Shown here one piece after another: positions 1 through 8,549 of a DNA stretch of 21,267 nucleotides (within the stretch, counting starts at the first letter, position 1; the number at the start of each line of letters is the position of its first letter). The translations under genes were made by a program, and so were the position numbers. The notes under the pieces were generated by a model. It saw only the letters and a program-made list of their open reading frames with translations, ran no database searches and was not told the DNA's origin. The stretch covers positions 1-21,267 of the forward strand of contig QEUY01000004.1 of the NCBI GenBank assembly GCA_003577365.1. Direction: 5' to 3'. The stretch is from Chloroflexota bacterium. GTDB taxonomy: Bacteria > Chloroflexota > Anaerolineae > Caldilineales > Caldilineaceae.

Positions 1-489
1 CTGGGGCAGCCCCTCCACGGCAAAGAGCCGTTTGGCGACGGCCTTATCCATGGCGACCGCGCTGCTCAAGACGCCGCAGCCGACATAGGGCAGGTTCGCC
101 ATCTCCAACAGCCCTTGGATCGTGCCGTCCTCGCCATAGGGGCCGTGCAGCACCGGGAAGATCACATCCACCGCGGGCAGCCGCTGTTCTTTGCCGGCGC
201 TGGGCAGCAGCGCCCAGCGGTCTTGGCTGGCCTGTAAAGGGTCGGGCTGGGCATGGCCGTTGGCCGCGCCGAACCGGGCCAAGCCGGGGTTGGCGGCGCT
301 GTCGGCCAACTGCTGCATCGGGCTGCCGCTGGTCAGCCAGCGCCCTTGGGGCGTGATGCCGATCGGCACCACGGTATAGCCGGAGCGTTCGAGGGCATCC
401 ATCACGTTGCGTGCGCTCGCCAGCGAGACCTCATGCTCGCTGCTGCGCCCGCCAAAGACAACCCCGACGCGTACGTGTTTGCGTTCCAT
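1..489 (-). CDS. ddl: D-alanine--D-alanine ligase, N-terminal part (runs off window)
   Basis: Translating the minus strand from the ATG at 489 gives 163 codons open to the window edge. The protein starts MERKHVRVGVVFGGRSSEHE, the typical Ddl N-terminus (GGRSxEHEVSL, residues about 11-21). Further on are HGPYGEDGTIQG and YVGCGVLSSAVAMDK, which match the conserved end of the pre-ATP-grasp domain and the entry to the ATP-grasp domain. Ddl joins two D-alanines with ATP in the cytoplasm; MurF then adds the dipeptide to the UDP-MurNAc tripeptide. Family members are about 300-370 aa, so roughly half is present and the catalytic ATP-grasp core lies outside. The start is 3 bp after the murB stop, which fits translational coupling. 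No strong Shine-Dalgarno sequence is visible. Only the N-terminal domain could be checked. Confidence 0.93.
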   Translation of the reverse strand, partial: MERKHVRVGVVFGGRSSEHEVSLASARNVMDALERSGYTVVPIGITPQGRWLTSGSPMQQLADSAANPGLARFGAANGHAQPDPLQASQDRWALLPSAGKEQRLPAVDVIFPVLHGPYGEDGTIQGLLEMANLPYVGCGVLSSAVAMDKAVAKRLFAVEGLPQ

Positions 490-492
490 CGC

Positions 493-1457
<965 letters not shown>

Positions 1458-1461
<4 letters not shown>

Positions 1462-2951
1462 GGCGCTGCCTCCGGCGCGTGCGCCGCCAACTGCTCCAGG
1501 AGCATCTCCCCCACGCGATAGCCGTCGCCTGCGCCCAAGGTGATGACCACATCCCCGGCAGCGACATGCGCCGCCAGGTAGTCCGCGGCATCCTCCAGCC
1601 GGGCGATATGGCGTATGGCGGGGTGGTCGCTGGCCGCGACGATGGCGGCGGCGCGGACCGTGCCGTCGTCTACCTCGCGCGCGGCATAGATGTCGGTCAC
1701 GATCACCTGGTCTGCCGCGGCAAAGCTGGCGGCCATCTCGTGCAGAAAGTGGCGCGTGCGGCTGAAGGTGTGGGGCTGAAAGACGGCCCAGATGCGCTGC
1801 TGCGGAAAGCGCTGCCGCGCTGCCTCCAACGTAGCAGCCACTTTGATCGGGTGATGGGCATAGTCGTCATAGACGACGACGCCCGCGGCCTCGCCTTTGC
1901 GTTCAAAGCGCCGCGCCACGCCGCGATAGCGTGCTAAGCTGGCGAAGGCATCGGCCATGGGGACATCGCACCAGACCGCGGCGGCCGCCGCGGCCAGCGC
2001 GTTGCGTATATTGTGGATGCCCGGCACCTGCAGGTCGAGCCGTCCACAGGGCATCTCCCAACATTCGATCTCCGCCGTGGAACCGCCGCCTTCGACCAGG
2101 GCGACATCGCTTGCCCTGAGGTTGGCTTCGGGCGACAGCCCATAGGTCATCCATTCCGGCCCGCGTGAAAGCGCATAGGCGCGCAGTTGTTCGGCCCCTT
2201 CGTCGTCGCGACACGAGACCACCAGCCCGTGACGGTCGACCGTATCGACAAACTGCATAAAGGCACGGCGGAAGCTGGCCGGGGTGGGGTAGCAGTCCGG
2301 GTGATCCCATTCCACGTTGGTGATGATGGCGGCGGCAGGGTTTAGCCCCAGAAACATGCGGTCATATTCGTCGGCTTCGATCACAAAATAGTCACTCTGG
2401 CCCGCGGCGGCGTTGCCCAGGTCGGGCAGATCCGCGCCGACAATATAACCAGGGGCCAGCCCCGCATCGCTCAGGATGGAGATCAACATGGCCGTGGTGG
2501 TGCTTTTGCCGGCGCTGCCGGCCACGGCGAGCACACGCCGGTTGGCGAGCAGCACGGGCAAGAAGTCCAGCCGCTTGACCACCGGGATGCCCAATGCCTC
2601 GGCGGCGCGGCGCTCTGGGTTGGCCTCGTCGATGGCGCTGCTGATCAGCACCACGTCGGGGTAGTGGGCCTTGGGGCGCGCCGCCAGGTTGGCCGCGCTC
2701 TGCGCTGGGAAGATCGTGGCCCCGGCTGCGGCGAGCCGCGCCGTGACAGGGCTGGGCCGCCGGTCGCTGCCGGAGACCTGAACCCCCATCTCTAGCAGCA
2801 CTTGGGCGATGGCGCTGAGTCCTGCGCCGCCGATGCCCAGGAGATGGACGCGCAGAGCCGGGTCGCGCGCCAGCAGCCGCGCTTGCCAAGTGCCGGCAGA
2901 TGCGGGCTGGGTGGGCGATGAATCGGGTTGGCCGGCGCGTTTTGCATCCAT
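1458..2951 (-). CDS. murC: UDP-N-acetylmuramate--L-alanine ligase MurC
   Basis: The 497-aa protein has the three Mur-ligase domains. The N-terminal Rossmann domain starts HLLGIGGAGLSAIAQVLL (residues 36-53) with VSGSD at 59-63. The central ATPase has GSAGKSTTT at 145-153, EADEYDRMF (192-200) and NVEWDHPD (212-219). The C-terminal domain has DDYAHHPIKV and FQPHTFSRTRHF. DDYAHHP and FQPH-SRT are diagnostic of MurC/Mpl, and the position between murG and murB favours MurC. It adds L-Ala to UDP-MurNAc with ATP. The P-loop is unusual: the family norm is G-T-H-G-K-T-T-T, and here the His is Ala and the residue after Lys is Ser. About 30 residues precede the Rossmann fold, so the true start could be slightly internal. 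The gene starts 9 bp after the preceding membrane-protein gene. Confidence 0.95.
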
Positions 2952-2960
2952 GTTTGGCTC

Positions 2961-3506
2961 TCAGCCCCGCACGCGAATGATAAGCAAGACGGCCACCGGC
3001 ACGATCCAGTAAACCGGGTTTTCAAACAGCGTCGGCGGCAGATATTCGACCAAGGTTTGTGCCGTGGGCGTAAGTTGATCTTGAAAGGTCACCCATTGCC
3101 CCAACGGATAGCCATAGACGTGCTGGTAATACCAGAGTGTGCCCGCAATCAGATAGCCGTTGAGCAGCCCTACCATAAGGCTGATCAGCGTGCCTTGGGG
3201 CGGGGGGGCCGGCGTGCCCGTAAACGGTAGCGTGCGCCCGGAATAGCCCCCAAAGACCAAGACAATAAAGACGACCGAATAGAAGACGCTGAGCACGGCG
3301 TTGACTTCAGTCTCGGTTTCGGCCCCAAAGAGCCGCTCGCCGATGACGCTGACCACCCCGCTGAGTTGATCTTCAAAAAAGGTCAGGATAAAGATCGCCA
3401 CCAGGATGATCAGCGTGCTGCCCAGTTCTTTTACATAGCCGCGCGCCAAGCCGACCAAGGTTACCGTCAGGGCAATGCCAATATACAGGATTTCAATTGG
3501 TCCCAT
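2961..3506 (-). CDS. CvpA-like integral membrane protein (first upstream of murC)
   Basis: This 181-aa protein is very hydrophobic, with about four membrane segments: roughly residues 5-22, 30-44, 72-88 and a C-terminal segment at 163-178. Segments 1 and 2 are linked by LARGYVKELGS, which resembles the R-G-x-x-(K/R)-E-L turn after the first helix of CvpA/colicin V production family proteins. A proline-rich loop (TGTPAPPPQ) splits the middle. No catalytic motif is seen. It sits in the wall operon between a second protein of similar layout and murC, 9 bp before the murC start. A membrane role linked to envelope assembly is inferred from position only. The ATG lacks a good Shine-Dalgarno sequence. 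The family assignment is tentative. Confidence 0.75.
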   Translation of the reverse strand: MGPIEILYIGIALTVTLVGLARGYVKELGSTLIILVAIFILTFFEDQLSGVVSVIGERLFGAETETEVNAVLSVFYSVVFIVLVFGGYSGRTLPFTGTPAPPPQGTLISLMVGLLNGYLIAGTLWYYQHVYGYPLGQWVTFQDQLTPTAQTLVEYLPPTLFENPVYWIVPVAVLLIIRVRG

Positions 3507-3559
3507 GCCGCGCTACATTCTGTGGGCCTGTGGCCGCATGTGGCCGCCAACGGCCAAGG

Positions 3560-4222
3560 CTAGGATTTGGCTTTGGCGCCGCCGCGGATCGAGCTGGCCG
3601 CCAGCACCAAAAGCAAGGTCAACAGGATCAACAGCCCCAACGAGCCAAACGACTCCACCAGCGTCCACATGCCGGAGACGCCATCCCACAGCAGACGCAA
3701 CCCCCCGCTTAGGATCGTCCCCAGGTGGAACTCGACATTGCCGCCGGCGACCGTCGTTGTCCCCTCCGGCGCAAACATGGCGACCATGCTGGGCAAAAAG
3801 GCCAAGGCAAAAAACAGCCCGTTCAAGACACCAAACAGGACGGCCCAGCCGTTGCGTTTGCTGTTTTTGTCCTGGACCATGATGTTGGTCAGGATATAGG
3901 TCAGCACGAAGACCGCCAGCCAGAGCATAAAGAGATAGGCCTGGCGGGTGGCGTCGGTGACCAGCCTGTCGGCGCCGCCGATGGCGGCCAAGGCTTCCTC
4001 GGCGCTGCCGCTGAAGCCGCCGGCGCGGGCAAAGGCAAAGGCCGCCGCGCCCAGGTTGGCGATGTTGACAAAGATGTCGCCCTGCTCCTGCATCAGCAGC
4101 CAGCCGAGCAGCGCCACGCAAAAGACGATGATCTCGCGCCGCGCGCCGCGCCGCCATCCCAACCAGCCAAAGAAGGTCAGGTAGATAATAAACGACAGGA
4201 TGATCACAGCGTCGCCGGTCAT
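3560..4222 (-). CDS. CvpA-like integral membrane protein (second, after murG)
   Basis: This is a protein of about 220 aa from the ATG at 4222, which has AGAGG about 4 nt upstream. A GTG at 4240 in the same frame would add six residues. The first helix (VIILSFIIYLTFFGWLGW) is followed by RRGARREIIVF, again a basic R-G-x-x-R-E turn like that of CvpA-family proteins. Further hydrophobic segments lie near residues 28-42, 98-112, 126-148 and 190-210, with a glycine/alanine-rich loop after the second. It ends in a basic tail (SIRGGAKAKS). No enzyme signature is visible. The layout resembles the next gene, so the two may be old duplicates or partners. It lies between murG and murC in the same direction, with a gap of about 36 bp after murG. 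Function unknown. Confidence 0.72.
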   Translation of the reverse strand: MTGDAVIILSFIIYLTFFGWLGWRRGARREIIVFCVALLGWLLMQEQGDIFVNIANLGAAAFAFARAGGFSGSAEEALAAIGGADRLVTDATRQAYLFMLWLAVFVLTYILTNIMVQDKNSKRNGWAVLFGVLNGLFFALAFLPSMVAMFAPEGTTTVAGGNVEFHLGTILSGGLRLLWDGVSGMWTLVESFGSLGLLILLTLLLVLAASSIRGGAKAKS

Positions 4223-4258
4223 GATCCCTCTGCGCCCCACGGCGCATGGCAGTTTGGG

Positions 4259-5476
4259 CTAGGCCCCGCGTGCTGCGCCCAGCCGCAGCAGTTCGAGCGC
4301 GATCTGGTGGGCGGCATCGGGGCGGGCCAGCCGCAGGGCCGCTTCGCCCATGCGGCAGCGGGCAGCAGCGTCGGTCAGCAGATCGACCACGGCAGGCCCT
4401 AACTGGGTCGCCAGGCCGGCGTCGTCCACGATCCGCGCCGCGCCGTGGCGCGCCAACTGCTCGGCGTTGCGCTCTTGGTTGACGCCGGCGATCGGCAGCG
4501 GCGCCAGAATCGAGGCCAGCCCGGCGACGGGGAATTCGCCCAGGGTGCTGGCCCCGGCGCGCGCCACGGCCAGATCGGCGGCGGCCAGGGCCAAGGGCAT
4601 GGTGTCATGCAGGTAGTCGGCCGGGTGATAGCGCCCGCGCCAGGCGGCCCACCCCGGTTCCAGGCTCTGAATCGTGGTCTGCGCTGTTGCCCAATCGCGT
4701 TGGCCGATCACATGCAGCACATGAGCATGGGGCAGAATGGCCGGCAGCGCCTGCCAAACAGCCTGGTTGATGCTGCGTGAGCCGAGGCTGCCGCCAAAGG
4801 CCAGAAGCAGCGGCACGCCGGTTTCGTCCAGGCTGCGGCCCAGCCGTGCGGCCAGTTCGTGCCGGGCCGCGGTGCGGTCCCGTGCGGCATCCACCAATTC
4901 TTGGCGCACCGGATAGCCGGTCACCAGTGCCTTGCCCTGGGGGGCTGTGCCCCCAAAATAGCGCGCCGCCTCCGGAAAGCTCACCGCCACGCGCTGTGCC
5001 AGCTTGCCGAGGCTGCGGATCGCCCACCCCGGCGTCATGTCGGGCAGATAGATCAGGACCGGGATGCGGCGCAGCCGGCAGGCCGCCACCACCGGCGCAC
5101 AGACATAGCCCCCCGTGACCAGACAGACCGCCGGACGAAATTCGTTCAAGATGGCCTGGCTTTGGCGAATGCCTACGAGCATTTTGCCAGCATTCGCCAG
5201 GGCCGTCAACGGATTCCTGCCGCGCAGCTGGCCCGTATCGATGGCGCGATAGGCGATGCCCGCGTGTTCGACCAGTGCCTGCTCCATACCGCCTTTGCTG
5301 CCTACCCAGAGCAGGGCGTGGCGCTCAGGGGTGGTGGGGCCGCCCGCCGCTGCGCCCGGCGGTTCGGGCGTTGTGGCGTGGTGGGCTGCTCCGTCCGGCG
5401 GAATGAGCTGCGCTGCGACTGCCAGCGCCGGATAGACGTGACCGCCGGTTCCTCCACCCGAAATCAAAACGTGCAT
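4259..5476 (-). CDS. murG: Lipid II synthase MurG (GlcNAc transferase)
   Basis: The 405-aa protein from the ATG at 5476 begins MHVLISGGGTGGHVYPALAV, with the MurG glycine loop at residues 7-13. TGGYVCAP (121-128), FGGSLGSRSIN (227-237), RAGASTLGEF (306-315) and NQERNAEQL (333-341) follow, all at the places expected in the GT-B fold. MurG transfers GlcNAc from UDP-GlcNAc to lipid I at the inner membrane face. Two things are odd. A Pro/Ala/Gly-rich insertion of about 25 residues (26-50) follows the first helix. The usual H-E-Q-N before P-G is replaced by YLPDMTPG (143-150). The frame stays open upstream to an ATG at 5593, but those residues are unlike MurG, so 5476 is chosen. The gene start overlaps the end of the ftsW frame by 152 bp. 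Confidence 0.94.
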   Translation of the reverse strand: MHVLISGGGTGGHVYPALAVAAQLIPPDGAAHHATTPEPPGAAAGGPTTPERHALLWVGSKGGMEQALVEHAGIAYRAIDTGQLRGRNPLTALANAGKMLVGIRQSQAILNEFRPAVCLVTGGYVCAPVVAACRLRRIPVLIYLPDMTPGWAIRSLGKLAQRVAVSFPEAARYFGGTAPQGKALVTGYPVRQELVDAARDRTAARHELAARLGRSLDETGVPLLLAFGGSLGSRSINQAVWQALPAILPHAHVLHVIGQRDWATAQTTIQSLEPGWAAWRGRYHPADYLHDTMPLALAAADLAVARAGASTLGEFPVAGLASILAPLPIAGVNQERNAEQLARHGAARIVDDAGLATQLGPAVVDLLTDAAARCRMGEAALRLARPDAAHQIALELLRLGAARGA

Positions 5477-6656
5477 AGGCCGTCCGTAGATCTGTGTTGG
5501 GGCTGCTGCGCGCTGCACCCCGGCTCTGGCCGCGGCTGATGTTGAGCAAGATGCCGATCGCGCCCATGACGGTGACCAGCGAACTGCCGCCATAGGTGAT
5601 GAAGGGCAGCGTGACGCCCGTCGCCGGGGCCACCGCCGTCACCACGGCGATGTTGAGAATGGCCTGCAGGACGAGCAGCGAGGTGATACCCGTCGCCAGC
5701 AGCATGCCAAAGGTGTCGGGCGCGCGCAGCGCCGTGCGCAGCCCGCGGTAGGCCAGCAGCGAAAAGAGCAGGATGACCAGCAGCGCGCCGAGCAGCCCCA
5801 GTTCCTCGCCGACGACGGCGAAGATGTTGTCGCTCCAGGGCAGCGGCACGCCGCCGGGCAGCTTATAGTCGCCGCCGCCCAAGCCTTGGCCAAAGACCCC
5901 GCCGTTGAGCAGGGCGCGGATCGTGCGCGTGGTCTGCCATTCGGTGCTTTGCAGCGGGTCCCAGATGGCTTCGAGATAACGTTCGACGCGTCCGCCGGCA
6001 TAGGCGGAATATTCGATGATCACCCAGAAGGTGATCGTACCGCCCAAGGCGACGATCAACAACTGGCGCAGTTCGGCCCCGGCGATAAAGAACATGATGA
6101 AGGCCGTCGCTACGATCAAGATCGAGGTGCTGATGTTGGGCTGCGCCACGATCAAGACCGTGATGATCCCCATCAGGATGCTGAAAGGGATCAGCCCCAC
6201 CTGCACATCGCGGATGCGCGTCCCCTTGCTGGCGAGCCAGGCGCTGATATAGATAATGATAATGAGCTTGGCCGGTTCGCTGGGCTGAACGCTGCCGGAA
6301 AAGAAGGTGCGGGTCGCGCCCAGTGTCTCCCCGCCGACCGCGATCACGGCGATCAGCGCGATCAACGTCGCCAGCATCATGGGGATGCTCCAGCGCTCCC
6401 AGGCTTGATAGGGGATACGCATGGCCACGACCATCGCCGCCAGCCCAAGCAGCATCCAGGCTAACTGGCGGAGAAAGAAATAGAAAGGGTTGTCGAAACC
6501 GTTGATGCCTTGGGCATAGCTGGCCGTAAAGACCATGAGCGCACCAAAGGCGAGCAGCGTCACGACGACGGTGAGCAGCCCCCAATCGTAGCTTCCGGCA
6601 GAGCTTCCAGTGGTGTTGGTGCGCGGGCCAGCGGGCGGGTTCTTGGCGGCCATCAT
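5325..6656 (-). CDS. ftsW: SEDS peptidoglycan glycosyltransferase FtsW
   Basis: The 443-aa frame encodes a polytopic SEDS protein. Recognisable segments are FYFFLRQLAWMLLGL (58-72), QPSEPAKLIII (124-134), QPNISTS (172-178), GQGLGGGDYKLPGG (256-269), SDNIFAVVGEELGLLG (275-290) and PATGVTLPFITYGGSSL (344-360). The 275-290 segment carries the acidic residue of the large extracellular loop associated with glycosyltransferase activity. FtsW polymerises lipid II at the septum together with its class B PBP, encoded here a few genes upstream. The membrane core ends at NISRG (about 375). The last 50 residues are Arg/Ser/Gly-rich and overlap murG out of frame, so they may be a real tail or the product of a frameshift. 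The start overlaps the murD stop (ATGA). The core assignment is firm; the C-terminus is not. Confidence 0.94.
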   Translation of the reverse strand: MMAAKNPPAGPRTNTTGSSAGSYDWGLLTVVVTLLAFGALMVFTASYAQGINGFDNPFYFFLRQLAWMLLGLAAMVVAMRIPYQAWERWSIPMMLATLIALIAVIAVGGETLGATRTFFSGSVQPSEPAKLIIIIYISAWLASKGTRIRDVQVGLIPFSILMGIITVLIVAQPNISTSILIVATAFIMFFIAGAELRQLLIVALGGTITFWVIIEYSAYAGGRVERYLEAIWDPLQSTEWQTTRTIRALLNGGVFGQGLGGGDYKLPGGVPLPWSDNIFAVVGEELGLLGALLVILLFSLLAYRGLRTALRAPDTFGMLLATGITSLLVLQAILNIAVVTAVAPATGVTLPFITYGGSSLVTVMGAIGILLNISRGQSRGAARSSPNTDLRTAYARFDFGWRNRRSRLSGAGSRSAAHSAGRSSPPRHNARTAGRSGGRPHHP

Positions 6657-8275
6657 GCGGCTTCCGAATCGGCCTTCTCGCTGTTGATCTTTTCGCCGAG
6701 CGATTTGCCTTCGATATGGCGCCGGACAAGCTGGCGGAAATGCTCGCCGCGCTGTTCAAAGTCTTTATAGCCGTCGAAGCTGGTGCCGCCCGGCGAGAGC
6801 AGCACAATGCTGTTGGGTCCGGCGACGCGCGCCGCCAGTTCCACGGCCTCTTCCAACCGCTGGACCACGGCGCAGTTGGGCGCTTTTTGTTGGCAGAAGC
6901 GCGCCCGCTCTTGCACGACGTCGACGATCATGGAGCCGCTGTGCCCAAAGCCGATCAAAAAACTGACGCGCGCCAGGGCTTCATTGGCAAAGGCATCCCA
7001 GGGCAGGTTTTTGTCCTTGCCGCCTGCCAGCAAGATCAGGGTCTGCTTGCCTGCTTCAAAACTGCGCAGCCCTGCCATGGCGCGTTCGGGCGAGGTGGCG
7101 ATGCTGTCGTTGATCCAGGTGACGCCGTCATGCTCGGCGACGATCTCCAGGCGATGGGCCACGCCGGTGAAGGTGCGCGCCACCTGGGCCATGGCCGCGG
7201 TGCCGGCGCCCGCCGCTTGGCTGATGGCGCAGGCCGCCAGCAGGTTGCCGACGTTGTGGTCGCCGCGCAGCCGGATCTCCTGGCGCGCCACGACCGGCTC
7301 TCCCTGGCAGACCAGCATCTCGCCTTCCAGCCAGGCTCCGCGCGTTAGCGGCGTGCGGCTGCTAAAGGGGATCACCTCCAGCCCGCGCGCGTCGATCAGG
7401 GCGCGTGTGCGCTCCAACAGGTCGTCCAGCCCCCAGCCGGCGGGCAGTTTTTTGCGTTTGCCGCCTAGTCCGGGTGGGGCCAAGCGCGCCGTCACCGGGT
7501 CGTCGAGGTTGACGATCACCTTGCCGCCGGGCCGCATGTGGCGCAGCAGGTTGAGCTTGGCGTCGGCATAGGCCGCCATGCCGGGGTGACGGTCCAGATG
7601 GTTGGGCGTGATGTTGAGGATCGCCGCCACGTCCGGCCCTAGGTCGTCGAGCGGTCCCCAGGCCAGCAGCGGGTCAAAGAGTTCGAGTTGGAAGCTGCTC
7701 AGTTCCAAGACCAGCGGCGCGCCCGGTTGGATCGTCGCCAGCCGGTCGAGCAAGGGCGTGCCGATGTTGCCGCCGACATGGACGGCGGGCCGGCCCGCGG
7801 CCAGGATCTTGCCGGTCAGGGTGGTGGTGGTGGTTTTGCCGCTGCTGCCGGTGATGGCAAGCGTGGGACCTAGCCCCAAGAGCCGCGCCATTTGCAGCGT
7901 GAGCAGACTGTCATTGGTCAGGGGGATGCCGCGTTCGACGGCGCTGCGCACCAGCGCGCTTTGGGGGGGCACGCCGCCGCTGAGACAGAGCAGGGCGCAG
8001 TCGTCGAGCAGCGAGGCCGGATGGCCGCCCAAGACCAGTTCGACCGGCAGGTCGCCCAGGGCCGCCCGTTCGTTCTGGAGCTTTTCCGCCGGGGCCAAGT
8101 CGCTGACGACAACGCGGGCCTGCGCCGCGGCAAAGAAGCGGGCCAGGGCCGTTCCTTGGCGCGCCAGCCCCAGGATCACCACCTTTTTGCCCGCAAAGCT
8201 CTGGCCGACAAAGTCTTGGTCCAACACCGGCGCAACGCTGTAGACGCCGTTTTTGCCCCCGTTTGGTTCACTCAC
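6653..8275 (-). CDS. murD: UDP-N-acetylmuramoylalanine--D-glutamate ligase MurD
   Basis: From the GTG at 8275 the protein is 540 aa. The core begins GKKVVILGLARQG, followed by the ATP loop AITGSSGKTTTT (Lys147), NITPNHLDRHPGM, GDHNVGNLLAA, GVAHRLEIV, NDSIATSPERA and LLSPGGTSFDGYKDF. These are the MurD-specific blocks. MurD adds D-Glu to UDP-MurNAc-L-Ala. It is longer than typical (about 440-460 aa), partly from a linker rich in Lys/Arg/Leu before GDHN. The start is uncertain. An in-frame ATG at 8476 adds 67 residues of Arg/Gly/Pro-rich sequence with rare codons (CGA, GGA, AGA, CTA) and no recognisable domain, so I treat it as untranslated. A GTG at 8227 would give a tighter N-terminus. The gene ends in an ATGA overlap with ftsW. 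Confidence 0.93.
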   Translation of the reverse strand: MSEPNGGKNGVYSVAPVLDQDFVGQSFAGKKVVILGLARQGTALARFFAAAQARVVVSDLAPAEKLQNERAALGDLPVELVLGGHPASLLDDCALLCLSGGVPPQSALVRSAVERGIPLTNDSLLTLQMARLLGLGPTLAITGSSGKTTTTTLTGKILAAGRPAVHVGGNIGTPLLDRLATIQPGAPLVLELSSFQLELFDPLLAWGPLDDLGPDVAAILNITPNHLDRHPGMAAYADAKLNLLRHMRPGGKVIVNLDDPVTARLAPPGLGGKRKKLPAGWGLDDLLERTRALIDARGLEVIPFSSRTPLTRGAWLEGEMLVCQGEPVVARQEIRLRGDHNVGNLLAACAISQAAGAGTAAMAQVARTFTGVAHRLEIVAEHDGVTWINDSIATSPERAMAGLRSFEAGKQTLILLAGGKDKNLPWDAFANEALARVSFLIGFGHSGSMIVDVVQERARFCQQKAPNCAVVQRLEEAVELAARVAGPNSIVLLSPGGTSFDGYKDFEQRGEHFRQLVRRHIEGKSLGEKINSEKADSEAA

Positions 8276-8364
8276 TGCGCTCTGTCGCTCCGTGATCGGT
8301 CGCTCTAGGATTGCTCTCTCGGGGGCCGTCCGCTCGGCTACGTCTGGAAAACGGCCCCAGACCG

Positions 8365-8384
8365 GGCCGGCAGGTCTGCCGGCC
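8365..8384. repeat. Perfect 8-bp inverted repeat in mraY-murD gap
   Basis: GGCCGGCA and TGCCGGCC flank a 4-nt loop. On the coding (minus) strand two alternative stems overlap it: CAGACC with GGTCTG, and GGCCC with GGGCC, the latter followed by GTTTT. These structures cannot all form together. The element lies in the stretch at 8276-8549 between mraY and the preferred murD start, which otherwise holds no recognisable gene. A switch or attenuator is speculative. Confidence 0.6.
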
Positions 8385-8549
8385 GCCTCGCGCAGCGGGC
8401 TGCCCGTCCGAGCAGGCTGCTGCCCATTCGCGTCCTGTCGGTTGGCTCCCTGTCCTTTGCCCCGTACGCTTCGCATCGTCTACCCCGCTTCCTGCGCCCA
8501 TCTCTCCTGCATCTCTCGGTTGAGACTCTCGCCAGGCTCTGCGCCCAGC

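Noticed and set aside
5477..5593. Upstream extension of murG to an ATG at 5593
   Set aside because: The added residues lie within the ftsW core coding region and have no MurG similarity; MHVLISGGGTGG at 5476 is the family N-terminus.
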